Assembly: GCF_008011855.1 (NCBI RefSeq)
Contig: NZ_VOUX01000033.1
Span: forward strand, 1,302,001-1,366,000
Direction of reading: 5' to 3'
Origin: Serratia bockelmannii
GTDB taxonomy: Bacteria > Pseudomonadota > Gammaproteobacteria > Enterobacterales > Enterobacteriaceae
DNA length: 64,000 bases
In this document: positions 49,821 to 58,649 of the stretch, piece after piece
Layout of the letters: each line of letters starts with the position of its first letter
Numbering within the stretch: position 1 is the stretch's first letter
Program-made: the position numbers and the translations under genes
The notes under the pieces: model-generated
Databases searched by the model: none
What the model was told of the DNA's origin: nothing
The model's input: the letters and a program-made list of their open reading frames with translations, nothing else

Positions 49821-51338
49821 ATGGATACCTGGATGTATTTGACCCAAGGGTTCGAAGTGGCGCTGGTGCCGCAGAACCTGATTATCGCCCTGATCGGCTG
49901 CTTCGTCGGCACCATCGTCGGCCTGCTGCCGGGCCTCGGGCCGATCAACGGCGTAGCGATCCTGCTGCCGCTGGCGTTTGCCCTCAAGCTGCCGGCCGAA
50001 TCGGCGCTGATCCTGCTGGCGACGGTGTATATCGGCTGCGAGTACGGCGGACGCATCTCGTCGATTCTGCTCAACGTGCCGGGCGATGCGGCGGCGATCA
50101 TGACCGCGCTGGACGGCTACCCGATGGCGCAGCAGGGGCGCGCCGGCGTGGCGCTGTCCATCTCGGCGGTCAGCTCGTTCGTCGGATCGATGATCGCCAT
50201 CGGCGGCATCATCCTGTTCGCGCCGCTGCTGGCCCGCTGGTCGCTGGCCTTCGGCCCGGCGGAGTATTTCGCCCTGATGGTGTTCGCCATCGCCTGCCTC
50301 GGCAGCATGATGAGCCAGAACCCGCTGAAATCGCTGCTGGCGGCGCTGATCGGCCTGGGGCTGGCGACGGTGGGCGTCGACGCCAACACCGGCGTTTACC
50401 GCTTTACCTTTGACAGCGTGCACCTCTCCGACGGCGTGCAGTTTATCGTGGTGGTGATCGGCCTGTTCTCGGTCAGCGAAATCCTGCTGATGCTGGAAAG
50501 CACCAGCGCCGGGCAAAAGCTGGTGCGTAAAACCGGCCGGTTGCTGTTCAACCGCAAAGAGGCGGCGCAGTGCGCCGGCCCGACCCTGCGCTCGTCGGTG
50601 ATCGGTTTCTTCGTCGGCATTCTGCCGGGCGCCGGCGCCACCATCGCCAGCGCGTTGACCTACATGACCGAGAAGAAAATCAGCGGTAACAGCGACACCT
50701 TCGGCAAGGGCGACATCCGCGGCGTAGCGGCGCCGGAAGCGGCCAACAACGCCTCGGCCTGCGGCTCATTCATTCCGATGCTGACGCTGGGGGTGCCGGG
50801 TTCCGGCACCACGGCGGTGATGATGGGCGCGCTGACGCTGTACAACATCACCCCCGGCCCGGCGATGTTCACCGAACAGCCGGATATCGTCTGGGGGCTG
50901 ATCGCCGCACTGCTGATCGCTAACGTCATTCTGCTGATCATGAACCTGCCGCTGGTCGGCCTGTTCACCCGCATGCTGACCATTCCGCTGTGGTTCCTGG
51001 TGCCGGCGATCGCCGCAGTTTCCGCGGTGGGGGTTTATGCGGTGCACAGCACCACCTTCGACCTGCTGTTGATGGTGGGGTTGGGCGTGTTCGGCTACAT
51101 CCTGCGCAAAATGCACTTCCCGATGTCGCCGCTGATTCTGGGCTTTGTTCTGGGTGAGATGCTGGAGCAGAACCTGCGCCGCGCGCTGTCGATCAGCAAC
51201 GGCGAATTCGGCATCCTGTGGAGCAGCAGCATCGCGCAAACGCTGCTGGTGCTGGCGGTCGCGGTACTGGCGCTGCCGCCGCTGCTGCGCCTGATGCGTA
51301 AACGCCGCCAACCGGCGGCCGAGGCCAAGGCCGAGTAA
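49821..51338 (+). CDS. tctA: Tripartite tricarboxylate transporter large subunit TctA
   Basis: 505 residues, about twelve hydrophobic segments. Signature GLLPGLGPINGVAILLPLAF, the second similar motif GILPGAGATIASALTYM, GYPMAQQGRAG, and GVPGSGTTAVMMGAL. The second of two adjacent ATGs (49821) has the better distance from GGAG and matches the Salmonella start. Ends the tctCBA operon. Confidence 0.95.
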   Translation: MDTWMYLTQGFEVALVPQNLIIALIGCFVGTIVGLLPGLGPINGVAILLPLAFALKLPAESALILLATVYIGCEYGGRISSILLNVPGDAAAIMTALDGYPMAQQGRAGVALSISAVSSFVGSMIAIGGIILFAPLLARWSLAFGPAEYFALMVFAIACLGSMMSQNPLKSLLAALIGLGLATVGVDANTGVYRFTFDSVHLSDGVQFIVVVIGLFSVSEILLMLESTSAGQKLVRKTGRLLFNRKEAAQCAGPTLRSSVIGFFVGILPGAGATIASALTYMTEKKISGNSDTFGKGDIRGVAAPEAANNASACGSFIPMLTLGVPGSGTTAVMMGALTLYNITPGPAMFTEQPDIVWGLIAALLIANVILLIMNLPLVGLFTRMLTIPLWFLVPAIAAVSAVGVYAVHSTTFDLLLMVGLGVFGYILRKMHFPMSPLILGFVLGEMLEQNLRRALSISNGEFGILWSSSIAQTLLVLAVAVLALPPLLRLMRKRRQPAAEAKAE

Positions 51339-51343
51339 TGCGA

Positions 51344-51368
51344 AACGGGCGGGGCTCCCCCGCCCGTT
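51344..51368. terminator. Strong hairpin after tctA
   Basis: AACGGGCGGGG-CTC-CCCCGCCCGTT, 11-bp perfect stem between convergent stops. T-tract is weak (ATGGTT), but stem strength and place favour bidirectional termination. Confidence 0.7.
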
Positions 51369-51372
51369 ATGG

Positions 51373-52002
51373 TTAACGGCGCAAGGCCGCAATTCCCCTT
51401 TCCAACGCATCGATATCGTCATCGGCGAGCAGAGGTTGAATCACCGCAAAGTCCGCCTCGGACAAGTCATAGAGGCGTAACGCAAGCAACCGCGCGATAA
51501 CTTCCGGCGCGAATCGCCAACGGATAAACCTCGCCGGGTTACCGCCGACGATGGCATAAGGCTCAACATCGCCGACCACCACGCTGCCGGCGGCGACGAT
51601 CGCCCCTTCGCCTATCGATACCCCTGGCATCAACATCGCCCGCATGCCAATCCAGCAACCGTCCCCCAGCCGGGTGTCGCCTTTGGGGCGGTACGCCCGT
51701 TTGATGGTTTCCATAAAGGGGTACAGGCTCAACCAGTCGATACGGTGGGTGTGATTGCCCCCCATCAGGATCACCGCTTCGGCCGCGATGCACACATAAT
51801 CGCCGATCAGCAAGCGATCTATGTCACCCAGCGGCTGCCATTGCCGGCTGACCGCGTCGCCGTGCAGATAGCGCACTACCGAGCGTTCGAAGCCGTTATC
51901 CCAACAGTCGCTGTAGTAGCTGTGGGTGCCTTTGACGATGATATTCGGGTTGGTCACCGTCTGATGCAGCAGCTCGGTTTTGGACCAATGTTTTTCGGAC
52001 AT
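51373..52002 (-). CDS. CatB-like xenobiotic O-acetyltransferase
   Basis: 209 residues of the left-handed beta-helix acetyltransferase family (hexapeptide repeats about residues 60-165, for example GDGCWIGMRAMLMPGVSIG and GAIVAAGSVVVGDVEPYAIV). The catalytic histidine of the xenobiotic acetyltransferases is expected at H86 in GGNHTHRIDWLSLYPF; the start LLHQTVTNPNIIVKGTHSYYS matches the chloramphenicol/streptogramin type. ATG 52002 has AAGAGA 7 bases upstream. The acceptor may be an antibiotic or an unrelated hydroxyl compound. Confidence 0.88.
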   Translation of the reverse strand: MSEKHWSKTELLHQTVTNPNIIVKGTHSYYSDCWDNGFERSVVRYLHGDAVSRQWQPLGDIDRLLIGDYVCIAAEAVILMGGNHTHRIDWLSLYPFMETIKRAYRPKGDTRLGDGCWIGMRAMLMPGVSIGEGAIVAAGSVVVGDVEPYAIVGGNPARFIRWRFAPEVIARLLALRLYDLSEADFAVIQPLLADDDIDALERGIAALRR

Positions 52003-52050
52003 GGCGTATTCTCTTGTTACGGGAATAAAAGCCACGGAACGGAATGTCTG

Positions 52051-52081
52051 TGGCCGTGTTGTCGTTCACTCAACACGGCCA
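52051..52081 (-). other. Hairpin between EamA-type gene and acetyltransferase
   Basis: TGGCCGTGTTG (52051-52061) pairs perfectly with CAACACGGCCA (52071-52081), 11 bp with a 9-base loop. No T-tract; leader or partial terminator. Confidence 0.55.
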
Positions 52082-52158
52082 TTCAAGCGATAAGCGCTCG
52101 TTTCAATCTCGGGTTATTCATCATTACCGCCTCTCTTGCGAGGCGTAATGGTAGCCGA

Positions 52159-53154
52159 TCACGCCTCGGCGGTCTTGCTTTTCAACAGCAGCACCCCGCC
52201 CATCACCAGCGCGCTGCCCAGCAGCTGCAGCTGATTCATGTTTTCCCCCAGCAGGAAATAGGCGATCGCCGCGGTGAAAACCAGCTCCAACGACAGGATC
52301 AGGTTGGCTACGGCCAGCGGCAGCGTTTTCAGGCTGATGTTATACAACCCGAAGCCCAACAGCGTCGGCCCGGCGGCCAGCGCCAGCAGCAACAGCCAGC
52401 CGCTCCACTGAATGCCCTGCGTGCCGTGCGACAGGAACCACAGAGAGCCGGCCATGCCGTGGAACGCCGCCAGCGGGAACGCCGTCAGCGCCGCGTTGAA
52501 CACCAGCTGATACAGTGCCGAAAAACCGAACACGTACAGGATGGTGTTCCACACCGGATAGCCCCGTTCGCTGGCCACCCGCCCGCCGAGGGTATACAGG
52601 GTATAGCCGATGCCCGACAGCATCCCCACCAGCAGCCCCAACAAGTCGAAGTGCTGGTTGCCCATGCTGTCGCCGTTGCTGACCAGGAAACAACCGCCCA
52701 GGCTGATGGCGATCACCAGCAGTTGGCGCAGCGTCAGGCGTTCGCTGTACATCACCCAACCGAGGAACACGGTAAAGCCCACCGAGCAGTAGGTCAGAAT
52801 GGTCGCCACCGATGCGCCGTTCAGCGCCACCGACAGCGTCCACAGGCTGTTGAACAGCGCCAGCAGCAGCCCGTAAAGCGCGTAGAACAATACCTGTTCA
52901 CGGCGCAGGCGCGCCCACTGCGGTTTCACCACCAACAGCAGCGGCAACAGCACCAGCGCCACCAGCGCCGCGCGCCAGAACGCCAGCACGAAAGTCGGCA
53001 GGTGATAGTACTCGGTCAGCGCGCGAATGATGATGGCGGTAAAGGCCAGCAGCATGGCGCTGATAATGGCGATGACGTAACCCTGGCGGCTGCCCTGAAA
53101 GAGACGCGCGCCGGGCAGCAAAGGCCGGGCGGAAACGCCTGACGGTAATGACAT
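52159..53154 (-). CDS. EamA/DMT-family transporter (second copy type)
   Basis: 331 residues, ten hydrophobic segments in two EamA halves; LAFWRAALVALVLLPLLL in the first and SLELVFTAAIAYFLLGENMN in the second. ATG 53154 has GAGGA 5 bases upstream; the open frame to 53211 is not used. Divergent from a MocR regulator, which is the usual arrangement for a MocR-controlled exporter. Substrate unknown; not closely similar to the EamA protein at 44613-45533. Confidence 0.87.
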   Translation of the reverse strand: MSLPSGVSARPLLPGARLFQGSRQGYVIAIISAMLLAFTAIIIRALTEYYHLPTFVLAFWRAALVALVLLPLLLVVKPQWARLRREQVLFYALYGLLLALFNSLWTLSVALNGASVATILTYCSVGFTVFLGWVMYSERLTLRQLLVIAISLGGCFLVSNGDSMGNQHFDLLGLLVGMLSGIGYTLYTLGGRVASERGYPVWNTILYVFGFSALYQLVFNAALTAFPLAAFHGMAGSLWFLSHGTQGIQWSGWLLLLALAAGPTLLGFGLYNISLKTLPLAVANLILSLELVFTAAIAYFLLGENMNQLQLLGSALVMGGVLLLKSKTAEA

Positions 53155-53326
53155 GAGATCCTCGGAGAAATGGCGACATAAATACTCAGGCACAGAGTGT
53201 AACTCGGCCATTTTTTCTCACTATAGCCACTTTACGGCGTTGTCATGCAGGCCACTTTTCTGCGCTTGAAGCCCCGTTGACATGGGTTATAGTAAAAAGC
53301 TCTCTCCCTAACCGGGCCAATTTCGC

Positions 53327-54793
53327 ATGCACATTCCGTTAGATCGCGAGCAGGACGTTCCGCTCTATTTACAGATCGAAGAAGCGCTGCGGCGCGCCAT
53401 CCTCACCGGCGTGTTCGTCGATGGCGACAAGCTGCCCTCGACGCGCACGCTGGCGGCCGAGCTGGCGGTCAGCCGTTTAACGGTGGATAACGCCTACGCC
53501 GAGCTGGCGGCCAAGGGCTTTTTGCATCAGCGGCGCGGCAGCGGCGCCTATGTTGCGCACCCGCAGGCGCAAACGCGCCCAGCCCGGCCGAGCAGCGATG
53601 CCCCCTTCCCGCTGGAGAGCTTCACCACCCTCACCTCGCGGCTGGACGGCTACGCCGACGCCCCGCTGCCCGAGGGGCTGATCAACTTCGCCGCCGGCGT
53701 CGGCAGCCCTAAGGTGTTTCCGCTGGAGGCGTTTCGCAAAGTGCTGCTGTCGGTGCTCAGCCGCCATGCGGAAGAGGCCTTCAGCTACGGGGAATACTGC
53801 GGCTACTACCCGCTGCGCGATACGCTGAGCCGCATTCTCAGCGCGCAGGGCATCCCCACGCAGGCGGAACAGGTGCTGATCACCAACGGCTCGCAGCATG
53901 CCATCAGCCTGGTGGTGCAAAGCCTGCTGGCGCCGGGCGATACGGTGATCGTCGAAGAACCGACCTACGCCGAAGCGCTGGGCCTGCTGCGCCAGCACCG
54001 CATCAATATCGTCACCGTGCCCGGCGATCGCCACGGCATGCTGGTCGAACGATTGCCCGAGTTGCTGGAACGCCACCGCCCTAAACTGATCTACACCATC
54101 CCCAATTTCCACAACCCGACCGGCCGCTGCCTGAGCGAGGTGCGTCGGCGACGCCTACTGGCGATCGCCCAACAGGCCGGCGTGGTGATCCTGGAGGACG
54201 ATTTCGTCGGCGATCTGCGTTACCAGGGCAAGCAGCTGCCGTCGCTGCGCGCGCTGGCGCAGCCGGGCGCGGTGATCTACGTCAGCACCTTCTCCAAGAT
54301 GCTGCTGCCCAGCATGCGCATCGGCTATCTGGTGGCGGACAGCGAACACTATCAGCGTTTCGCCAGGCTGAAACACGTCGACAGCTTCACCAGCTCCAGT
54401 CTGATCCAGCGCGCGCTGGACGCGTTCGTCACCGTCGGCCGTTACGACAAGCAGCTGCGGCGCGCCGGGCGCGTCTACCGCCGCCATCTGGAAGTGATGA
54501 TCGACGCGTTGCAACGGCGGTTGCCGCCGGGGTGCCGTTTCGAAACGCCACAAGGCGGCTTGTTTATCTGGCTGACGCTGCCCGCGACGGTAACCACCAC
54601 CGAACTGATGCCGGTGGCCTGGCGACACGGCGTCACTTTCGCGCGCGGCGAATGCTTTTATGCCCAGGAACAGCTGGGCGCGCACAGTCTGCGGCTAAAC
54701 TTCGCCGCCAACTCGCCGCCGCAGATTGAAGAAGGTATCGCCCGGCTGGGCCGGGCGATTGAGGAAGTGATAACAGAGAAAAACGCCGGTTAG
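53327..54793 (+). CDS. MocR-type regulator (GntR helix-turn-helix plus aminotransferase fold)
   Basis: 488 residues. N-terminal GntR winged helix (PLYLQIEEALRRAILTGVF, LPSTRTLAAELAVSRLTVDNAY), linker, then a fold-type I aminotransferase domain with the PLP lysine in STFSKMLLPSMRIGYLV and the aspartate in LEDDFVGDL. It probably controls the divergent EamA gene in response to PLP or an amino compound. The stop overlaps the scsD stop tail-to-tail (TTAG). Confidence 0.9.
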   Translation: MHIPLDREQDVPLYLQIEEALRRAILTGVFVDGDKLPSTRTLAAELAVSRLTVDNAYAELAAKGFLHQRRGSGAYVAHPQAQTRPARPSSDAPFPLESFTTLTSRLDGYADAPLPEGLINFAAGVGSPKVFPLEAFRKVLLSVLSRHAEEAFSYGEYCGYYPLRDTLSRILSAQGIPTQAEQVLITNGSQHAISLVVQSLLAPGDTVIVEEPTYAEALGLLRQHRINIVTVPGDRHGMLVERLPELLERHRPKLIYTIPNFHNPTGRCLSEVRRRRLLAIAQQAGVVILEDDFVGDLRYQGKQLPSLRALAQPGAVIYVSTFSKMLLPSMRIGYLVADSEHYQRFARLKHVDSFTSSSLIQRALDAFVTVGRYDKQLRRAGRVYRRHLEVMIDALQRRLPPGCRFETPQGGLFIWLTLPATVTTTELMPVAWRHGVTFARGECFYAQEQLGAHSLRLNFAANSPPQIEEGIARLGRAIEEVITEKNAG

Positions 54794-55290
54794 ACGGCGG
54801 CCCACCACAGCCGCAGCTTCATCCCCCAGTAACTGGTCCAGCCGGTGGTACTCTGCACCACTTTGCCCTGCGAGATCACCACGAAGGTCGGCGTCACACC
54901 AATCTGCCACTGCGCCGAGAGCGTACCAGCCGGATCGTTGACCACCGGCAGCGCCAGCCGTTTGCGTGCCAGCCACTGTTTCACCTGGGTATCGTCGCCC
55001 GAGCGCAGCGCGACGGTCAGCACGTTGCCGCCCGTCGCCTGCAAACGGGCGACGTCCGGCGTAGTGAAACGGCAGACGCCGCACCAACTGGCCCAGAAGT
55101 AAACCAGCAGCGGCCGTTCATGGCTGAGCTGCGCCAACGATACGCGATCACCGTCCAACGTGGTCAGCGTCTGGGCATCGAAGGCCGGCGGCGCCTGCGG
55201 CGCGTTCAGCCAATCCATTACCGTGACCACCGCCAGTACGATCAGCGCCAGCAGCAGCAACTCGCGCCCCCAGCGCTTGAGCTTAGCCAT
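54790..55290 (-). CDS. scsD: Suppressor of copper sensitivity ScsD, thioredoxin-like
   Basis: 166 residues with one N-terminal membrane anchor (residues about 10-27) and a periplasmic TlpA/DsbE-like thioredoxin domain; active site W-C70-G-V-C73 in FWASWCGVCRFTTP and cis-proline in GVTPTFVV. Overlaps scsC by 8 bases. Likely receives electrons from ScsB. Confidence 0.92.
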   Translation of the reverse strand: MAKLKRWGRELLLLALIVLAVVTVMDWLNAPQAPPAFDAQTLTTLDGDRVSLAQLSHERPLLVYFWASWCGVCRFTTPDVARLQATGGNVLTVALRSGDDTQVKQWLARKRLALPVVNDPAGTLSAQWQIGVTPTFVVISQGKVVQSTTGWTSYWGMKLRLWWAAV

Positions 55291-55999
55291 GGTTGGCCTT
55301 CGCCAGCTGCTGCTTCACCATCGTTTCCAGCTCTTCATAGGACACCGCCCCCGGCAGCATTTGATCGCCGATCAGCGTCGCCGGCGTCCCTTGTACGCCC
55401 AATTGTTCCGCCAATTCCATATTGGTGCGCAGCGTGGTCATGCTTTGTTCGCTCGGAGCCACCGCCTTGACGCCGGTTTTCTCCTGCGCGGCGGCGATGC
55501 TGGCCTTGTCGTGGAAGCCCTTTTTCGCCATCAGCCGCTGGTGCAAAGCCCAGAATTGATCCGGATGCTGCTGCCAGGTGGTGAGCGCCACGCGCGCCGA
55601 GCTGACCGAGCTTTCGCCCTTGAACGGCAATAGCTTCACCACCAGCGCCACATCCGGGTATTGCTTGACGATCTTCTCCAGCATCGGATCAAACCGCTTG
55701 CAGTACGGGCAGTTATAGTCGGTAAAGGTCACCAGCGTCAGTTTGGCGTTGGCGGCGCCCAGGCGCGGGCTGGCCGGATCCTGATACAGCGTTTTGGCAT
55801 TCTGCTTGATAGCCTGGCTGATTTGCTGGCCTGCGGTCTGCTGCTGCCAGGCGTCCACCGCCTGCGCCAGAATGTCCGGGTTGGACACCAGCGTTTCGCG
55901 GATCATCTCTTTAATGCGCGCCTCTTGCGCCGGGGTGAAAGGCTCGGCGGCCCACGCCGGGGCGGCGATGATCATCAGTAAAATCAGTAGCTTTTTCAT
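55283..55999 (-). CDS. scsC: Suppressor of copper sensitivity ScsC, DsbA-like disulfide isomerase
   Basis: 238 residues with a signal peptide (about 18 residues, after PAWA). DsbA-like domain with C97-P-Y-C100 (TFTDYNCPYCKRFDP) and cis-proline in GVQGTPATLIG. The helical region before the catalytic domain (about residues 19-75) is long, as in the trimeric ScsC proteins of Proteus and Caulobacter, while Salmonella ScsC is shorter and monomeric. ATG overlaps the scsB stop. Confidence 0.92.
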   Translation of the reverse strand: MKKLLILLMIIAAPAWAAEPFTPAQEARIKEMIRETLVSNPDILAQAVDAWQQQTAGQQISQAIKQNAKTLYQDPASPRLGAANAKLTLVTFTDYNCPYCKRFDPMLEKIVKQYPDVALVVKLLPFKGESSVSSARVALTTWQQHPDQFWALHQRLMAKKGFHDKASIAAAQEKTGVKAVAPSEQSMTTLRTNMELAEQLGVQGTPATLIGDQMLPGAVSYEELETMVKQQLAKANHG

Positions 56000-58032
56000 T
56001 GTTCGGTTCCTTTGGCATGGGAGAGCGTTTGCAGCACGGCGTCACGGGTCAACAGCGGGGATAACACCTCGCCGTCCGGGCTGCCGGGGCCATAGATTTG
56101 GTTGAAAGGCACGGCGACGCTGCCGCGCTTTTGCAGGAAGGCGCTGATGTCGGCCGACGGGCGGCTCCAGTCGCCGCGCAGCGCGACCACATCGTCGGCG
56201 CTCAGCGCGCGCTGTACGTCATCGCGCAGCAGCACATTGAATTTGTTGGCTTTACAGGTCACGCACCAGTCGGCGGTCACGTCGACGAACACCCGCTTAT
56301 GCTGGGCCAGCGCCTCGGCAATCGCCTGTTCGCTCAGCGGTTGCCACTGCACCCGATCCTGCAACGGTTGGCGCCACAGGCCGGCGGTCAGCGAGCCGGC
56401 CAACAAGGCCACGCCAGCCAGCACCAACGTGCCCGCCGCCAGCTTGGCCGCTAACCGTGCTCCCTGCTGACGCCATACTGCCAGCAGCAACGCCAGCAGC
56501 GCCAGCGCCCCCAGCCACAGCGTGGCCTGCACGCCGATATGATTGCTCAGCAGGCTCAGCAGCCACAGCGACGACGCCAGCATCAACAACCCCATCGCCA
56601 GCTTGACGGTATTCATCCAGCGGCCGGGGCGCGGCAAGCGCAGCGCCAGCGAAGGCCAGGCGGCGATCAGCAGCCACGGCAGGCTCATGCCGATGCCGAG
56701 TGCGATGAACATGCCCCACAGCACCGGCAGCGACGCCGCCAGCGCGAAGGCCACCGCCGTGCCGAGAAACGGCGCCGAGCACGGCGTCGCCAGTAGCGTA
56801 GCGAACGCGCCCTGCCAGAAATGGCCGCTCAGACCGTGCCCGTTATGGGTGGCCAGTGAGGTATTCAGATCGGATGAGAGGCGCAGATGGAACAGGCCAA
56901 ACAGGTTGGCGCTGAACAGCAGCGTCACCAGCACCATAAAGCCGATAAACCACGGATTCTGGAACTGAATGCCCCAGCCAAGCGCGTGGTTGCCGAGTCT
57001 CAGCAGCGTCATCAGCAAGGCCAACGCCATAAACGAGGCGACGATACCCAGCGACGACGCCAGGAACTGCAAACGAACGCTGCGCCGATCGCGATGCTCC
57101 ACCTGCAGGATAGAACCGAGCTTGATGCCCAGCACTGGCAGCACGCACGGCATCAGGTTGAGGATTAACCCACCCGCCAGCGCCATCAATACCGCTTGCC
57201 ATAACGGGAACGCCGCACCGGCAGGCGCGGCCAGCGGATCGCCAATCGGCAGCGTAATCTGCTGCGCCATGCCGCCGTCGTCAATCACCAACGTCAGCGT
57301 TTTGCCGCGCAGATCCGGCGCCGCATCGCCCCAACCGTCGCTGACCGGCACTCGCGCCAACAGCTGAGCACCGTCGGTCTCGACCTGCGGCTTGCCGAGA
57401 TCGGCATCCGCTAGCGTATCGAAGAACAGCGCGGGTTGCTGCCAACCGGCGGCACGTTCGGCGGAAATCTGCAGCTCGCCGCTGCGGTAACCGGCCTTGA
57501 CGCTTTCCGCCAACCCAGCGGCGATCGGCACCTGCCCCATCGCCTGCGCGAAATCGTGGTTAAACAGCGGATCGTTCGGCGTAGTCAGATCCAGGCTGAA
57601 CGGGTAGTCGGTCAGAATGCAGACATTGCTGCAAGTGGACAGCGTCAGGGTGCCCGCCAGCGGGCCGGACACCTGGCCTGGCATCACGATCGGCAGCGTG
57701 ACCCGATCGTGATAGCCCTGGGTGGAAATGCCGGCCACCTCGAAACGCTGCGGCGTCGGCCAGTGCCAGGTTGCGGGCGGCGGGTTGCCCTGCCAGACGA
57801 TAGCCGGCGCGATGCCGCCTTCGCCTGGAGAGCGCCAGTAGGTTTTCCAGCCTTTTTGCAGCTCGACCGACAGCAGCAGACGGGTCTCTCCCGGCTGTGA
57901 CGTGTCGGCGCGCAGCCGCACCTTGGCATGATCGTTGGCCGGATTTTGCAGCCAGCCGCTGTCCGCCGCCTGCAAGGCGGGCAGCCACAGCATAAACAGG
58001 CAAGCGCAGGCCAGCCTGATAATTTTCAACAT
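55996..58032 (-). CDS. scsB: Suppressor of copper sensitivity ScsB, DsbD-like reductase
   Basis: 678 residues. Signal peptide (after LQAA), an N-terminal periplasmic domain with a cysteine pair in LSTCSNVCILTDYP, a DsbD-type membrane core (LNLMPCVLPVLGIKLGSI, ATPCSAPFLGTAVAFALA supplying the electron-shuttling cysteines), and a C-terminal thioredoxin domain with VTADWCVTCKANK. It carries electrons from cytosolic thioredoxin to ScsC/ScsD. GGAGA lies 6 bases before ATG. Confidence 0.93.
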   Translation of the reverse strand: MLKIIRLACACLFMLWLPALQAADSGWLQNPANDHAKVRLRADTSQPGETRLLLSVELQKGWKTYWRSPGEGGIAPAIVWQGNPPPATWHWPTPQRFEVAGISTQGYHDRVTLPIVMPGQVSGPLAGTLTLSTCSNVCILTDYPFSLDLTTPNDPLFNHDFAQAMGQVPIAAGLAESVKAGYRSGELQISAERAAGWQQPALFFDTLADADLGKPQVETDGAQLLARVPVSDGWGDAAPDLRGKTLTLVIDDGGMAQQITLPIGDPLAAPAGAAFPLWQAVLMALAGGLILNLMPCVLPVLGIKLGSILQVEHRDRRSVRLQFLASSLGIVASFMALALLMTLLRLGNHALGWGIQFQNPWFIGFMVLVTLLFSANLFGLFHLRLSSDLNTSLATHNGHGLSGHFWQGAFATLLATPCSAPFLGTAVAFALAASLPVLWGMFIALGIGMSLPWLLIAAWPSLALRLPRPGRWMNTVKLAMGLLMLASSLWLLSLLSNHIGVQATLWLGALALLALLLAVWRQQGARLAAKLAAGTLVLAGVALLAGSLTAGLWRQPLQDRVQWQPLSEQAIAEALAQHKRVFVDVTADWCVTCKANKFNVLLRDDVQRALSADDVVALRGDWSRPSADISAFLQKRGSVAVPFNQIYGPGSPDGEVLSPLLTRDAVLQTLSHAKGTEQ

Positions 58033-58081
58033 GTTAATTCTCCATAAATGATTAATTCACCGCGAAAAACGGGCGATTAAC

Positions 58082-58444
58082 TCATTCACGGAAGACGCAT
58101 AATCGAAGGTGCACCCTGAGGGTGGGCGGAGAAATGGCGCGAGGAGGAGGAATGCGCAGACGCGCGGCAATGGTCGGCGCCAACAGAGCCAGCAGCAGAC
58201 CCAGCCCGAACAGCACGGTTTCGAACATTACCGGCGGCGCGGCCAGCAATGATTTGGCGCTCAGTTCACAGGGCGTCGGCTGCGCTTCGGCGGCGGCATC
58301 ACTGGACTGAACGGCGGTAGCGGCCGGGATCCCCAGCGTTTGCTGCAGCGCATGCAGGCCCGCCATGCGCTGGGTCATGCACGTCAGCACCACCAGGCAA
58401 GCCAGGCATAAAAACCATTTTGCAATCCGCTGCCGTTTAACCAT
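58082..58444 (-). CDS. scsA: Suppressor of copper sensitivity ScsA
   Basis: 120 residues, the length known for ScsA, with two hydrophobic segments (WFLCLACLVVLTCM; MFETVLFGLGLLLALLAPTIAA) and a central C-containing loop (TPCELSAKS). First gene of scsABCD. In Salmonella it is linked to copper and peroxide tolerance. It lacks a recognised catalytic motif; the assignment rests on position and general pattern. Confidence 0.83.
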   Translation of the reverse strand: MVKRQRIAKWFLCLACLVVLTCMTQRMAGLHALQQTLGIPAATAVQSSDAAAEAQPTPCELSAKSLLAAPPVMFETVLFGLGLLLALLAPTIAARLRIPPPRAISPPTLRVHLRLCVFRE

Positions 58445-58649
58445 GCCATCCTCATGTTCAGATCTGGGGTTATCTTAGCGGCGCAGACGCGATTAGCAAC
58501 GTTTTGTCGGTAAAGAAATGTCTGAGCGGCGGTATTGATGGCGGCGAATTACAGGTATCATAGAGGGTAAGCCTGCGCTTTTCGCCGGGTACGATGACGA
58601 TTCTCTCCTCCAGGCACACTGCGGGGATACACAGCGAAGGACTGGTGAT

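Noticed and set aside
51745-53142. Plus-strand frame of 465 codons across the acetyltransferase and EamA genes
   Set aside because: Antisense frame rich in Gln, His and Arg crossing two real genes; no family motif.
58500-58525. Possible CpxR box (GTAAA-N5-GTAAA) upstream of scsA
   Set aside because: Only the first half GTAAA is present; the second half reads GTCTG, too weak to call.
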